Shown here: positions 42,474 through 53,374 of the stretch, one piece after another
How the letters are laid out: every line of letters starts with the position of its first letter
How positions within the stretch are numbered: the first letter of the stretch is position 1
Source: Prorocentrum cordatum
Taxonomy: Eukaryota > Sar > Dinophyceae > Prorocentrales > Prorocentraceae
DNA: 64,000 nt
Direction of reading: 5' to 3'
Assembly: GCA_963575745.1 (NCBI GenBank)
Contig: CAUYUJ010000758.1
Span: 524,360 to 588,359 of the forward strand
The notes under the pieces: model-generated
The model's input: only the letters and a program-made list of their open reading frames with translations
What the model was told of the DNA's origin: nothing
Database searches by the model: none
Position numbers and translations under genes: made by a program

Positions 42474-42625
42474 GACGTCATGATTTTTCATGACGTGACC
42501 CTCAGAAATCTGGACCCTGGACCGGTTTTATCCTGACTCATTGTTTGATGGTCCCGAGGCCTGGCGAGGGCCCTGGACGCCGAAAATAAAAACCTCCCTT
42601 CGCGATTGTTTCGCGGCGCGAAGGG
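42474..42625 (+). repeat. Dispersed repeat of about 170 bp, copy 3
   Basis: Contains GACGTCATGA, TTTTTCATGACGTGACCCTC, GATGGTCCCGAGGCC, GCCGAAAAT and GCGCGAAGGGGTC. GTCATGA-TTTT-TCATGAC is a perfect 7-bp hairpin, also present in copy 2. Confidence 0.85.
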
Positions 42626-43321
42626 GTCAGAGCCGAACGGCCTCGGGAGCGGACCGTGTCGAATCCCGGGCCGCGAGCAGCCCTGGCAGGGCCCTGAGTC
42701 TTTCCTCTGAAAATCGGGGTAAGATGCCAAAGGAATTAAAATCTCATGTTCACTCTGCTCAGGGAGAGAGGGGACGGGATGAGACATCGATAAGACAAGT
42801 ATCCGGTAAGCAAGTTTACTGCATCAGGAATGTGAAGGGAGGAGGCCGGCCTGCCGACGACCAACGACACGCGACGGCCGAGGGCAGGCGCGCTCCTTTT
42901 CTTTCCTGCAAGCAAGCAAAAGCTTGCTTGAGTAAGCAAACAGCTGCAGTATGCAGCATTAGCTCAAGTCAGACAGTGCGCAGCATGCAAGATGGGTTAT
43001 AATGCGTATTATTACGAGGCGGAAAGGGGTATATTTACCCCCCCCGCGACGGGCCTCGCAGAGCCCATCCGGCCACAGCACCCCCGGCCTAATTATTTAC
43101 AACCACCGTAGCGAAACGCAAAACATTTTACCGCTCAACGGTGGCCGCCAGGGGGCTAAGGGCCGAAGAGGCCCGACGACTCCCACATAGTTTAAATACG
43201 TTCTCTCCGCTGGACCGGCCTAGCCGACCAGTAGAGTTGTTAGCCCGTCCAACACGCGCGCCGCGCGTGGACGAGAACTTCCATGCATGCGCCTGCCGCG
43301 ACTAAGTCACGCGGGCGGATC
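42626..43321. other. No gene recognised; 3' flank of minus-strand block
   Basis: A hairpin CAAGCAAGC-AAAA-GCTTGCTTG lies near 42908-42929. No LTR matching the right side of the window was recognised. Confidence 0.4.
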
Positions 43322-46300
43322 TCAGACCAGCTCATCCCACGGGTTCTCCTCCTCCGCGGGCGGCGCCGGAGGCGGCGGGTTCGACGGCGCCGAACCTCCA
43401 GTCTGTCCGTCTCCGCCGCGAGGCGAGCGGGGCCGTCCCTTTCCTTTACTAGTATGATCTGCAGCGCTGTAGCTCTTCTCCTTGTTCTTGGACGCCTTCC
43501 CCTTCGGCGGGAAGTGAGCGCCATGCTCAAACGTAGAGAGTGTACGCCGCAGATCCAGCGTCCACCAGACCTCGTCGGACAACCGCGTGATCCGGTCCCG
43601 GTGGACGTAGTACCCGACATGAACGTCGTTCACCCACGGGAGCGGCTTCGCCGCCGTGGTGCGGATTGTCGCGTCTGTTCTCACGATCTCGCATAAAGTT
43701 TAACAAACTCTTAGCAGCGGTGGCTACTGGGATGCCATATTTTCCGCATGCAGTGCGGAACGGTCCTGCGTCTATATCCTGGAGCTCTGTCCCAGGATCA
43801 GTATATTTGTCCTGAAGCCAAGAAATGGCTTGTTGCAACGGGGCACCCTTGCAACGGACGTCAGTCAGCACCTTCCTGCCCAGATTGCGGGACAATTCCT
43901 CTATTATGTCGTCCGTCTGAACGGCGGCGCGAATGCGGCAGTCAAGAGCATATTCATCATTCCGTCACATCGCAGCAACGAGGTCCGTGCTCGCTCCGTC
44001 GGGGCGAATTATTCGCCCCGGGTAACCGATAAAATGTCCCTCCGAAATGAAGGAGCTCATGGTCTCGCGAACGATCGCAAACATTCTTATGAGCCGAATA
44101 CCCAGTTGCATCTGCTGCACGGAGGCCAACCAGTTTCCATCAACCATGTCCTTGACAATGGGTGGGGCCTCATGTTCCACTTCCCCTATCAGTTGTATCA
44201 TATCGGGATCACTCGGGCGCATGCCTGTGCATTCGATAACCTATTGAGCTGCAGTCGCCCTAGCCTCTATCCCGAACAAAATTATGTTAACTGAAGGGTT
44301 CTCGCAGTGGTTGTATGCATATCCGTCGGGCTGATCGAGGCTGATCGCCCCTTCGGTTATCAGCGCAGCCTTGGGCCCGCTGATCGCCGAGAAGTCCAGT
44401 CCCATCTGCGATTGTTCGCCTGCCCTTGCGGCTGCCGGTGGCAGGTAGCAACGCTGGTACTATGAGGCGATGGTCCCGACATTCGTTGATCCGTCTTGCA
44501 ACGGACTGAGAACTGCGAGTCGGCCTCGCCCTGAAATTCCCGCCCCCCCCCAGACGACCGGCAATCGTCCGCGAGGGTTTTGCCCTCGAGGGTTTTCTCC
44601 TGCGTCTTCCGCGACGTCTTCATTATGCACAGGCAACCATGGTGTCCCCAAGGCAACCGCGCCATCAATTGATTGAAGCGTCGGGGCGAAGACATTTGTT
44701 CTAGTCATGTCGCTATACCATCTCTCCCAGCCTATCACGGGTTCGACTATGTCGTCCCGTACATTTGGCCAGTCGAAGGCCGCCAAAGCTGGGCAAGATA
44801 TTGGGCGAGCATATTGGTCAGCATTCGTCTTCCATAGCAGCGGCCACCAGGTATTGATCGCTGGGGTCCGCCTTCTCACCCTTCTGGCTGAGTATTCAAG
44901 CCATCCTATGACCCTTCTGACCAAGGGCCTCAAATACTGGAAGAAAGGGCCATGGCGCGCCGGCGGCTGAGCCACGGCGTCCGCTGGCACCCAAGCAGGC
45001 AAATTGCCTGGCAGGCTGTTGCCGAATATCTGGCCTGATGCAGCCATTCTAACATATTCCCCACTCGCCCATTTTCGCTCCTGCTGATGATTACTGCTGA
45101 TGTTCTCCATTACGAGCGCAGAAGCTTTCTGTTGTCTATTCCCACGCACTTTGATCCATTGGGGACGGTTCCAGGGAAGATTGGCGTGATCTCTCCCCTG
45201 TAGTACAAGTCCATTCGCCTCAAGGGACCGCGGGATTATCTCAAGATTCCACGTCTGAGACATGTAATCGTGCGTGACTCTGTGCTTGTATTTGGTTCGA
45301 CAGCTGCAGACCGGACAATGTTCAAAGCCCGTTCTCACCCAGTGATAACAGAAGCATAGGAACCTTCCATCACCTTCCCAAGGGACGGATAGAGCTCGTT
45401 CCTGAATTTCGGGTGACAGCTCTGGCCGACGGTTCCAAGTCAACAACAGAGTCTCGTCTGTGTGAATCCAAGCAATAATCGGCTCGTTGTCGAAAGTCAC
45501 TTCGTACGGCCCACTCGCGGTTGAAAAATACCGACCGACGCATCTGGTTCGTTTGTCTAACGAGGGAGACGGCTTTGTCAATGTCGGTGAATCTCGGCAC
45601 CTCTCGGGACACCAGGGTCCCGTCTGGGCAAATCCTGCGTGAGAAGCGAGTGAGCACTCGGCCAGTGAAAACAAGAACAAGCTCCCAGGACTCGCGGTGG
45701 TTGGGAAGTTGTTCCCATAGGTGGATGGTGTCGTCTGCGGGCCAAGTCCCCACCGATGACGGTTCTCCTCTCTGTGCCTCACGCCCCATGGGCACAAGAC
45801 TCCTTGTTCTCCGTGCCCCCCGCTGGCTGAGCCACGAAAGAATACGCGTGGGATCAGGCATTGTTGGGCTCCTTTTCGTCGGAAGCAGCCTCAGCAAATC
45901 ATAGTCTGCCTCGCGACAGAGCCCTGAGTCTCTCTTCGGAAAGCGGACTCTTCCATCCGTAGATTTCAAGAATGTCTGCAAGTCCGCGATATGAAGAAGA
46001 GATCCATGACTCCTGACTTGGCCAGGGTCATATGGGACATACATCCTTTCAATGGAAGCAACGAATGTTGAATGTCCCTGGCATGCTCGACAGAAAATAG
46101 GCATGGCGGAATCGCTCCTCTCTCCTTCTTGCGACGGGCACGCCTTATATCGTGTCCACATTTTGTGAACGCTGGTTCCAACAATCTTGTCACTACTCTT
46201 AGGGAATAGTCCCACAACTTCCACTGTCTCTGGCGGCAACGCGGCTGAGCCGTGTGCAGCAAGAGCATATGATTGAAAAGTAAACCGTCCTCATCAATTT

Positions 46301-46330
46301 TCTGCACCAGGTCTCCAAATTCCGCCGACC
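43322..46330 (-). CDS. Unrecognised protein, downstream exon, with frame breaks
   Basis: Continues the gene of 47486-48983 across an intron: after the acceptor at 46331 the frame reads SAEFGDLVQKIDEDGLLFNH. It changes frame at the palindrome 46242-46252 (then LPPETVEVVGLFPKSSDKIV), again at a five-T run near 45524 (then GRYFSTASGPYEVTFDNEPI) and near 43.68 kb (then DATIRTTAAKPLPWVNDVHV). Cys pairs in FCRACQGH and HCPVCSC suggest a zinc-binding fold. Later parts include RPLVRRVIGWLEYSARRVRR and RKVLTDVRCKGAPLQQAISW. It ends in a Pro/Glu-rich tail before the stop at 43322. The palindrome and homopolymer breaks may be insertions or errors. No known family. It may be an accessory ORF of the adjacent retroelement or a host gene. 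Confidence 0.5.
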
Positions 46331-47485
46331 CTGTCGGCGTGTGTGAGGGGCTTTTCCGTTCGAGCCGTCATCTCCGTCATTCTTTGTACTCGTCGTCTCT
46401 GCCCTTCCCTTTCCCTGGGAGACCCCCCCCCCCTGGGCTCCAGCCAAGCCGACCTTGGACAACCTCGTAATTGAGTCGAAGGGAAGCCCCTTCCCTTTGA
46501 TCCCTCCCCCGCCGGGAGGGGGGGGGGGGTAGCGACCCCCCCCCCGGGTCAGATACGACGCCCCCCCCTGGGACTCCTCTTCCCCTGGGCTCCAGCCAAG
46601 CCGACCTTGAGCAACCTCGTAATTGAGTCGAAGGGAAGCCCCTTCCCTTTGATCCCTCCCCCGCCGGGAGGGGGGGGGGGTCAGATACGACGCCCCCCCC
46701 TGGGACTCCTCTTCCCCTGGGCTCCAGCCAAGCCGACCTTGAGCAACCTCGTAATTGAGTCGAAGGGAAGCCCCTTCCCTTTGATCCCTCCCCCGCCGGG
46801 AGGGGGGGGGGGTGCGACCCCCCCCCCGGGTCAGATACGACGCCCCCCCCTGGGACTCCTCTTCCCCTGGGCTCCAGCCAAGCCGACCTTGAGCAACCTC
46901 GTAATTGAGTCGAAGGGAAGCCCCTTCCCTTTGATCCCTCCCCCGCCGGGAGGGGGGGGGGGTAGCGACCCCCCCCCCGGGTCAGATGCGACGCCCCCCC
47001 CGACTCCTCTTCCCCTGGGCTCCAGCCAAGCCGACCTTGAGCAACCCGACCCCTTCCCTTTGATCCCCCCCCCCGACCTCCCCCCCGGGTCAGATACGAC
47101 GCCCCCCCCTGGGACTCCTCTTCCCCTGGGCTCCAGCCAAGCCGACCTTGAGCAACCTCGTAATTGAGTCGAAGGGAAGCCCCTTCCCTTTCATCCCCCC
47201 CCCCCCCCCCCCCCCCGAGTCAGATACGACGCCCCCCCCCCCGTACCGACCTTGAGCAACGTCGTCATTGAGTCGAAGTGAAGCCCCTTCCCTTTCCCTT
47301 CCCCGACGGGGGGGGGAGAGGAGGTCCCGGGGGGGGTCCCGGGGGAGTCCCGGGGAAGTCCCGGGTCAGATACGACACCTCCCTCCCCCACCTTCTCGTC
47401 CTTCTCCCCGTTCCCCCAAACCATCCCACAGCCCGTGCCTCTTGCTGCGCATTGCGAACAGGGTCGGCGGCGCCGGCCGTCAGGC
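46331..47485 (-). other. Intron (1155 bp), GC-AG, filled by tandem repeat
   Basis: Donor GCGAAG/GCCTGACGG at 47486/47485 and acceptor GCCGACAG/GGTCGG at 46331/46330 join exons in frame as WVYCE-G-SAEFGDLVQK. CCGCCGACCCTGT (46322-46334) and ACAGGGTCGGCGG (47458-47470) are 13-bp inverted repeats close to the two borders. Inside lies a 7-unit array. GC donors are used in dinoflagellates. Confidence 0.6.
46430..47370. repeat. 130-152-bp tandem repeat, about seven units
   Basis: Units contain AATTGAGTCGAAGGGAAGCC, CCTTCCCTTTGATCCCTCCC, C- and G-tracts, CGGGTCAGATACGACGCCCC and GGGCTCCAGCCAAGCCGACC. Starts of the first motif: 46469, 46621, 46753, 46903, (deleted unit near 47040), 47162, 47267. Confidence 0.9.
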
Positions 47486-48983
47486 CTTCGCAATAGACCC
47501 AGCCACCCGACGATCTCGCATAGTCAGAGCAATGCCTCGCGAGGTACACAGCGCATTTGCCTATTTTCCCAGCAAGTAGATCCGTTCGACAACTCTGGGT
47601 ACACCGCGTGTCCGTACTGCCCAACGCAGCCGGAGCATCGCTGTCGTCAATCCCAACTACCAGCGGCTCAAGGCACGCAAAGGTCTCTGGAGTAAATCCT
47701 TCTGGGGCATCATCGGAATGAAATTCAGCTCTGGGGACATCCCTTGCCTGTTCAAACGTGCCTTCAGCTTGGCTGAGGCTGCCCAACAATGCGAAAATCG
47801 GGTCTTCCGCAAATTCAGCAATGCACCGAAGCGGGTTCCCTGTCTGATTGCGGGTGGCTTCTATATGCGGCGGAACGGGGCCAGTTATATGTGCGTCGCG
47901 GACCTCTTGTTTCATCGGTCCAGGTGTTCTCCGACTGACTCGCCCGCGTTCCTCAGCCGTAACATATAGCTGTCTGCCCTTGAATGAGACAGCATGCCCC
48001 ACGATGACGTCTTGATCCTCATCACGAGGATCTATGGACGGGGGCTCGCTCTGTCTCTTATCAGGAGCAGGCGGCAGACTCATTCTGCAGAACATATTTC
48101 CAGATGCTGGACCAAAAGGGTAAGTCTCGTCTTCCATAGATTCAATGAGCTCGGGGTCCTCATCGCATGGAAAGGTTGTACTAATATCCTCAGGTTCAGC
48201 GTCTGCTCCCGAGATTCCCGGGCCGCCTGAGACATCCGGGTGCATTGCTGATGCTTTGGGAACAAGTGTGGCCCCCTCATCCGGTGGTTCCACCGTGGGA
48301 GACACGGATGATTCTTGATGTGTGTCCAGCTGATCGTCATGCTCCGCTCTGGTTGGACCGGGCGGAGGGGTCGGAAGATTAGCCGTCGCGGCTGAGCCGG
48401 ACGGAGGGGCAGGAGGGGTGGGTACTCTAACCACGCTCGCTCCCGAACCACCTGCCTCTGCACGTTGAGACCTCCTGGGTCTCTCCGGCACCATCGGAGC
48501 ACGGACAAAATTTGGTTTCGCGTTATGGATCTGCTCGACAACAGCATCTGCAAATTCATTCCATACAGCGGAATAGGTATTTGGTCCATGTTCGTTAATC
48601 TTTTCATGTCTTAAATAAACAGATTTTGCGGCTTCAATAAATGAGACAGCTTTTATTCTACATATTGTGGATTCGGGGGTCTCCGGCTGTCCAATCTCTT
48701 GCGCTCTCGATCGGAGGCCACGCCAATTGTAAAAGAACTGTTTATCATTTTTCAATACACTGTGCGCTCTGGAGCGCGAGAACTGCATACTCGAAACGTG
48801 TTTTATGGCTTGGATGATAATAGTTATATCATCGTCTCCGACTAATACCGTCGAGTCCTCAGATGAATGATCCCCATCCGACTGAGTCGGGGGGGCTGCT
48901 CCTGGGATGTCCAATGTGTCTTCATCTCCGTCTCGGGCAGGAGCCACCTCCTCGGCGGCGGTAGCTTTCGCCTCGGCCATCAT
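47486..48983 (-). CDS. Unrecognised protein, first exon (499 codons)
   Basis: Starts MMAEAKATAAEEVAPARDGD with an acidic Pro/Ala N-terminus. A helical region follows: DITIIIQAIKHVSSMQFSRS, KNDKQFFYNWRGLRSRAQE and SFIEAAKSVYLRHEKINEHG. Then long disordered Pro/Ser/Glu-rich sequence with many acidic residues, and a C-terminal part GKIGKCAVYLARHCSDYARS. It runs to the GC donor at 47486. The ORF beyond the donor is repeat translation (PPGPPPGPPLPPP). The palindromes at 48389 and 48878 lie in the disordered parts (read as GSA and TQS), and the helical core has none. Family unknown. Same strand as the neighbouring retroelement. Confidence 0.55.
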
Positions 48984-49022
48984 TGCGTTTTCAACGGAGT
49001 TCCGCGCTTCTGCGGGTTGATC

Positions 49023-50406
49023 TCATGCAGCATTGCCTTCGGCATGCTGTGAGTCCACCCAGCGCCTGGCCCCTCTAGGTGCAGATTTATACCGAGGCTC
49101 AGCATTCTGATGGCTCTGATCGATAGGCGGAGGGTCGGAAACATTGATTCCAATGAATTCGGTCAAAGTGGGCGGAGGATCACGAATACTTGGTTTCCAA
49201 GGCGGGCTGCCAGCCGTGTCCTTGCCTCCCGGCTTTGCCGTTGGCTGCGTCGGCGGGGATGCCGCAAGGTTTCCTTCAACTCGGGGCATCTTCGCTGGCG
49301 GAGGACCCACCATCTGTGATTCTGGTCTGAATCGCGGCGGAGGCGGAGCATTCTTGGGCATAATCTCTTTTACCTGCGGTACACTCCCCTGCGTTGCAAC
49401 GCTCGGCTTCTTGGCCGGCGGCGGCGTCGGTGCTTGAATCGCCGGTGGAGCCCTTTTGAGGACGATCCCCCTCGGTCCTCCATCAGGCGATCCCTCCTAA
49501 GGAGGAGGAGGGGCCTCAAGAGTAGAGGACCAGGTCACGGCCCCGGGGGGGGGCGCCTTGCATGCCCTCTCTTGAGTCGCAGGAGTCTGTCCCAGGTTCG
49601 GGCTATCCCCGGTCTCGATCGAAAATTGGGTGCCGGGCGGCTTAGCCGCCGGCTCCACCTGTTTTGCTTCCGCCGCCTTTTTCGCCTTCTCTTTTTCTTG
49701 TCGACTTTGTTCGACCAGCTTCACGGACTCTGAGGCCTCATTCCTGTGCGTTGCACGAATCTTGGTCAACCTGACTCCCTTCCCTTGGAGCCAAGGCCAG
49801 ATGTTGTCAAAAGTTTCGTTATCGAGGTATGGGAGTTGCCCCCTTTGCCGGGCAAGTGGTTTCAAATTTGGAACCCAGGCCATCTGCGCCTCCCGGACTT
49901 TGTCCGTGGCCGCCGTCCGATTTTCATTTCGGCATCTCTCGACCTCAAGGTCCCGCTCCAGATTCCAACCATTCTGTTTCGCAACATGCAGCAAATGTGC
50001 CCACGCATCTTTAACGTGCAGTGCTGCCGGGGTCCAATGTTATAGTCGTAGCTCTTGCAACACATCGCCCGCTGGGTCGCTCACATACTGCGTCGGCTGT
50101 CCTTTGATGGCCTTTGGCCTTTTGGCATAGAGCAATCTCAGCAGTTACCCACATACCATCTCCAAAGGTCTCCTCAGCAACAGAATACGTGGTGTGAGTA
50201 CTGGGGTTATCAGTACATGGGATAGAGTATACCCCAACCGCATGCGTCTTAACATTCCCTCCGTACCTGGGATCCGAAGGGAACAACTGATGACCCTCCA
50301 ATATTGCATGAAGGGCATTCACAAACGTACCGCGTGACTGCTTTGTCCAACCTGCGGATGAGTCTGAGACTTCCGCAATCTTTTCATCTGTCACGACGAA
50401 AGGCAA
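49023..50406 (-). CDS. Unrecognised protein, in two or three frames
   Basis: Starts MPFVVTDEKIAEVSDSSAGW at 50406 and continues in a second frame with HVAKQNGWNLERDLEVERCR and LPYLDNETFDNIWPWLQGKG, then a Lys/Glu/Ala-rich coil (RQEKEKAKKAAEAKQ). Pro-rich sequence reaches the stop at 49023 (PPPAKMPRVEGNLAASPP, ending SQHAEGNAA). The first half is compact and might be a small enzymatic or binding domain, but I recognise none. A palindrome is read AAKP at 49636. Spacing to the next gene upstream is under 200 bp. Confidence 0.45.
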
Positions 50407-50584
50407 TTAAAGTTCGACAAAACTTTCTGAACCATTTTCTGTTGCTTGCTTCTAGCAGGATTCTTCCCTTGCGCGACCTCTGCAACGCGGCCTTCTTCGC
50501 CTGGGTAGGCGTTCCCTGGCATCATGCCACGATGGAGGTTTTTGCTAGCAACCGTGAACTGACAAAGAAAATCCTGATAAGTGA

Positions 50585-51525
50585 TTACTGTCCGGTATGG
50601 AAGACAACGTGGCCAGAAGGGCTCCTCTCCCCCAGGGCTACCTGCTTTCGGCCGCTTCGGGAATTTGCATCTGCTGCTGAGCTTAGTTTCGCCTCCCTCC
50701 GGGCACTTATTACGGATGATCTTTCTGCCGCTTCACCGGGTGTCTCTATCTCTTTGATACCAGATGGTGGCGCCAAAGGGGGGGCGAGAGGCGACTGAGC
50801 CGTTCGCGCGCTGGAACCAGAGCCCGTAGCGGCTGAGCCGCCGGGCCTGGCATCTCTGGCCGAAGCAGCAGCACCAGCTGATGGTGCGACGTGGACAGGG
50901 ACAGCTATGTCGCCCGACGTCGCGCCACTCGCCGAGACGGCTAAGCCGCCCGGCGCAGTCACTGGCGCTGCGACGGTTCATTCTGGCTCGGACCAAGGTG
51001 GCAACATCGTCCCACATCGGGTCAACGCCACCGTCATCGTTCTGCCAGCACTTGTGGTTCCCACCAACAAACATTATATCAATCGCCCCCTCGGATGAAC
51101 GACACATCGCTTCGTCGATCAGCGTAGCGGCGTCGTTTATCATGAACCTAAGGCTTCCTTCGAATGCAAGAGGCACCACGAATGTTCGACATCTGCGCTC
51201 CACTCATGGCGTCCTCTACACTTCCAAAAACCGATTCTCGCAGGTTATATTCAAGAAGCAGGCTGTTCTTCATTTTCCCGGGTCCATACTTGAATGCAAC
51301 TGTAGAATCTGAAACGATGTGGACAGAACAAGACCAAGAAATCTTCGACCCGCTTCTCATTAGGCTCAGCGGGCGAAAGAAATATGTCACGGGTTTCCCC
51401 GTGTCCGACATGGCCGCGAGGTCCTCTCCTATAAACGGGACCCATGAATGTCCGTTAACTTTGGCGATCTGAGAAATGGCCTGACACTTTTTAACGAAGG
51501 TCAGCTTGGTCGCCCAGTATTTCAT
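50585..51525 (-). CDS. Unrecognised protein, frame breaks inside
   Basis: First piece (51525-51148): MKYWATKLTFVKKCQAISQI, WVPFIGEDLAAMSDTGKPVT and FKYGPGKMKNSLLLEYN. Second piece from 51203: CRTFVVPLAFEGSLRFMIND, EAMCRSSEGAIDIMFVGGNH and DDVATLVRARMN. The alternating hydrophobic strands and FVGGNH loop give an alpha/beta hydrolase- or SGNH-like impression, but no catalytic set can be confirmed. Third piece (50962-50585) is Ala/Pro/Gly-rich and contains two palindromes (50938, 50829). Confidence 0.4.
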
Positions 51526-52597
51526 TTTCGGATCCGTGACCCCAATATAGATCTAAAACTTCGTCCACCTTCTCCTGCCAGTCGTTCATGGGGTGTCTGG
51601 GATCTTCCGCGAAAGCCCCCTGCGTCCGTAGATGCTCTAGGACGTTCCAGGGGCCTCGCCCGATGCACGGCTGATCGTCAGACTCAGCTTCGGACGCGGC
51701 TGGTCCTGAGTCGGGCGGCCCCCCCCCTCCACCACCTCCTGAGGAGGGGTGAGCGGGCGGATTGTTCCCCGAAGAGGATCCGCCTGATGCCGGTGGAGCT
51801 CCACCTCCACCGGCTGAGCCGCGGGGTGGGCCGCCGCCAGTTCCCCCGCCGGCCGCGCCGGGAGGGTTATTGTTGCCAGATGTTTGGCCGGCGGATGATT
51901 CGCCGGCCGCCTGTCGTCCGGCTCCAGGGCTGCCCAATGAGGGCTGATTGCCGTGCGAGGCTGCTTGTTGGCTGGCCGAAACGACTGCGTCGTTCGGTGC
52001 CTCTGCTGCCGTCCGCGGCTTCTTCTGCGGCGAGTGCTCATCGGCCCCTGGATCGAGGACATCTTTGGCGAACCATTCATCAAGGTTCTGCGGTCTTTTC
52101 CACGGGCGCTGCCTTTTCCGCCAGCGGGCCGCCTGCTGAGGAGAAGTCTCGAAAGATGTCGCTCTTGCAGTGGCGGTAAGGGCCTCCTCGATAACATGCA
52201 CTGGCGCATGGTATAAGCCTTTGACCACTGGGAGGGCGAACATCGCCCCCCAGCCGTCCCCGATGGCTGAGCCGCGGGGAGGCTGTCGGGGAGGAGGGGC
52301 CCAAATGTCTACCCAGACTTGAGGGGGGCCCTCTGTCCAGTGATCTATCACTGGGACACTCACATAGTCTCCAAAGATAGTCCCACGCCGAACAGCTGGG
52401 CCGACAGTGGGACCTATGACCTCTCCTTGCTCGAGCGTTCGAACTGTGCAGCGGCATCCTCCTGGCGGGTTCACGTGCGCCTTACTGACCAACTTCGTCT
52501 TTTCGTCAGGATACGCCTGAAAGAACGCACCAACTGGAATCTTGTCCAAGTCAGGGGGGGCGCAATCGAACCGGCATGTTGCCTTCCGCTCGAACAT
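51491..52597 (-). CDS. Unrecognised protein with disordered C-terminus (368 aa)
   Basis: The N-terminal half has coding character (DKIPVGAFFQAYPDEKTKLV, HVNPPGGCRCTVRTLEQGEV, DYVSVPVIDHWTEGPPQVW). The C-terminal half is Gly/Pro/Ala/Ser-rich with basic KRQRPWKRP and KKPRTAAE stretches that resemble nuclear localisation signals. The end, FAEDPRHPMNDWQEKVDEVL, overlaps the next frame's start. A palindrome at 51811 is read GSA inside the Gly-rich part. No family. Confidence 0.45.
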   Translation of the reverse strand: MFERKATCRFDCAPPDLDKIPVGAFFQAYPDEKTKLVSKAHVNPPGGCRCTVRTLEQGEVIGPTVGPAVRRGTIFGDYVSVPVIDHWTEGPPQVWVDIWAPPPRQPPRGSAIGDGWGAMFALPVVKGLYHAPVHVIEEALTATARATSFETSPQQAARWRKRQRPWKRPQNLDEWFAKDVLDPGADEHSPQKKPRTAAEAPNDAVVSASQQAASHGNQPSLGSPGAGRQAAGESSAGQTSGNNNPPGAAGGGTGGGPPRGSAGGGGAPPASGGSSSGNNPPAHPSSGGGGGGGPPDSGPAASEAESDDQPCIGRGPWNVLEHLRTQGAFAEDPRHPMNDWQEKVDEVLDLYWGHGSENEILGDQADLR

Positions 52598-53374
52598 CGT
52601 CCAGTGTAATTACCGTCCGCGGATCGTGAAAACTGGGAGTGCAAACGTTGGAATATCGTCTGTGACGTCGCGTCCAGGTCTGCCGTCAACGCGGTCCCGA
52701 CTTCGTCGCTCCGCATATAGAGTATGTCATGCCTCCACATCGTGCAGCGCCAACCCCACCCTGTGGTGGGTGCAAATTTGGTCTCCCCGGTAGGCACTGG
52801 TCGGGACCACTCTCTCAATTTGTCAGGGTAGCATCGAAAAAATCGGTTCATCCTTCCAGGAGTCGATTTCCTCTGTATTGGAGTAGGCTGCTTTCTTTGC
52901 GGGCTGACCATCCCGGAAGGCTGCCTCTGCCGCCCTTTTGCGAGCAGTTATCTCTTCGCCACGAATCTCAACGTCAGCTTCCATCTCGATATCCGTCGCG
53001 GATGCGACATCATTCGGGCTGAAGTCGTTATCCCTTGTCCCGCCCGGCTGAGCCGGTGGGCAAGCCTCCCCTCTCCGCTGAGCCGGCGGGGTGGCCTTTC
53101 GACTTGTGTTCAGAGGAGCATCATCTTTGATCTCTCTCCCTTGGTTTTCCTCTCCGACTGAGTCGGAGACGAAATCATCTACGACGTCGTCTGAGCGTAT
53201 CGAGACAACGTCCTCCCCTGGCGGCTTAACCGCTGAGTCGCTGAACGGTCGACGCACGGGTTCGGTCGATGCCCCCTCAGACGCGCGGGGGGCGCGGCAG
53301 GCAAGGCTCGAGTAGTCGCCGCAAGGCAGCCGCTCGATCCCAGGGGGGGGCCGGCCGCGGGGCAGCCCGCGCAA
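52471..53374 (-). CDS. Acidic linker and unrecognised domain
   Basis: From 53374: an acidic, Pro-rich disordered segment (DDVVDDFVSDSVGEENQ) containing palindromes at 53151 and 53044, ending DSWKDEPIFSMLP. A second frame from 52911 reads MNRFFRCYPDKLREWSRPVP, TGWGWRCTMWRHDILYMRSD and TIFQRLHSQFSR, a compact segment that continues into the frame of 51491-52597. It is probably one protein with it. Confidence 0.4.

Noticed and set aside
50733-51525. SGNH/GDSL hydrolase assignment
   Set aside because: FVGGNH recalls a block but Ser and Asp-x-x-His positions are not identifiable, so function was left open.
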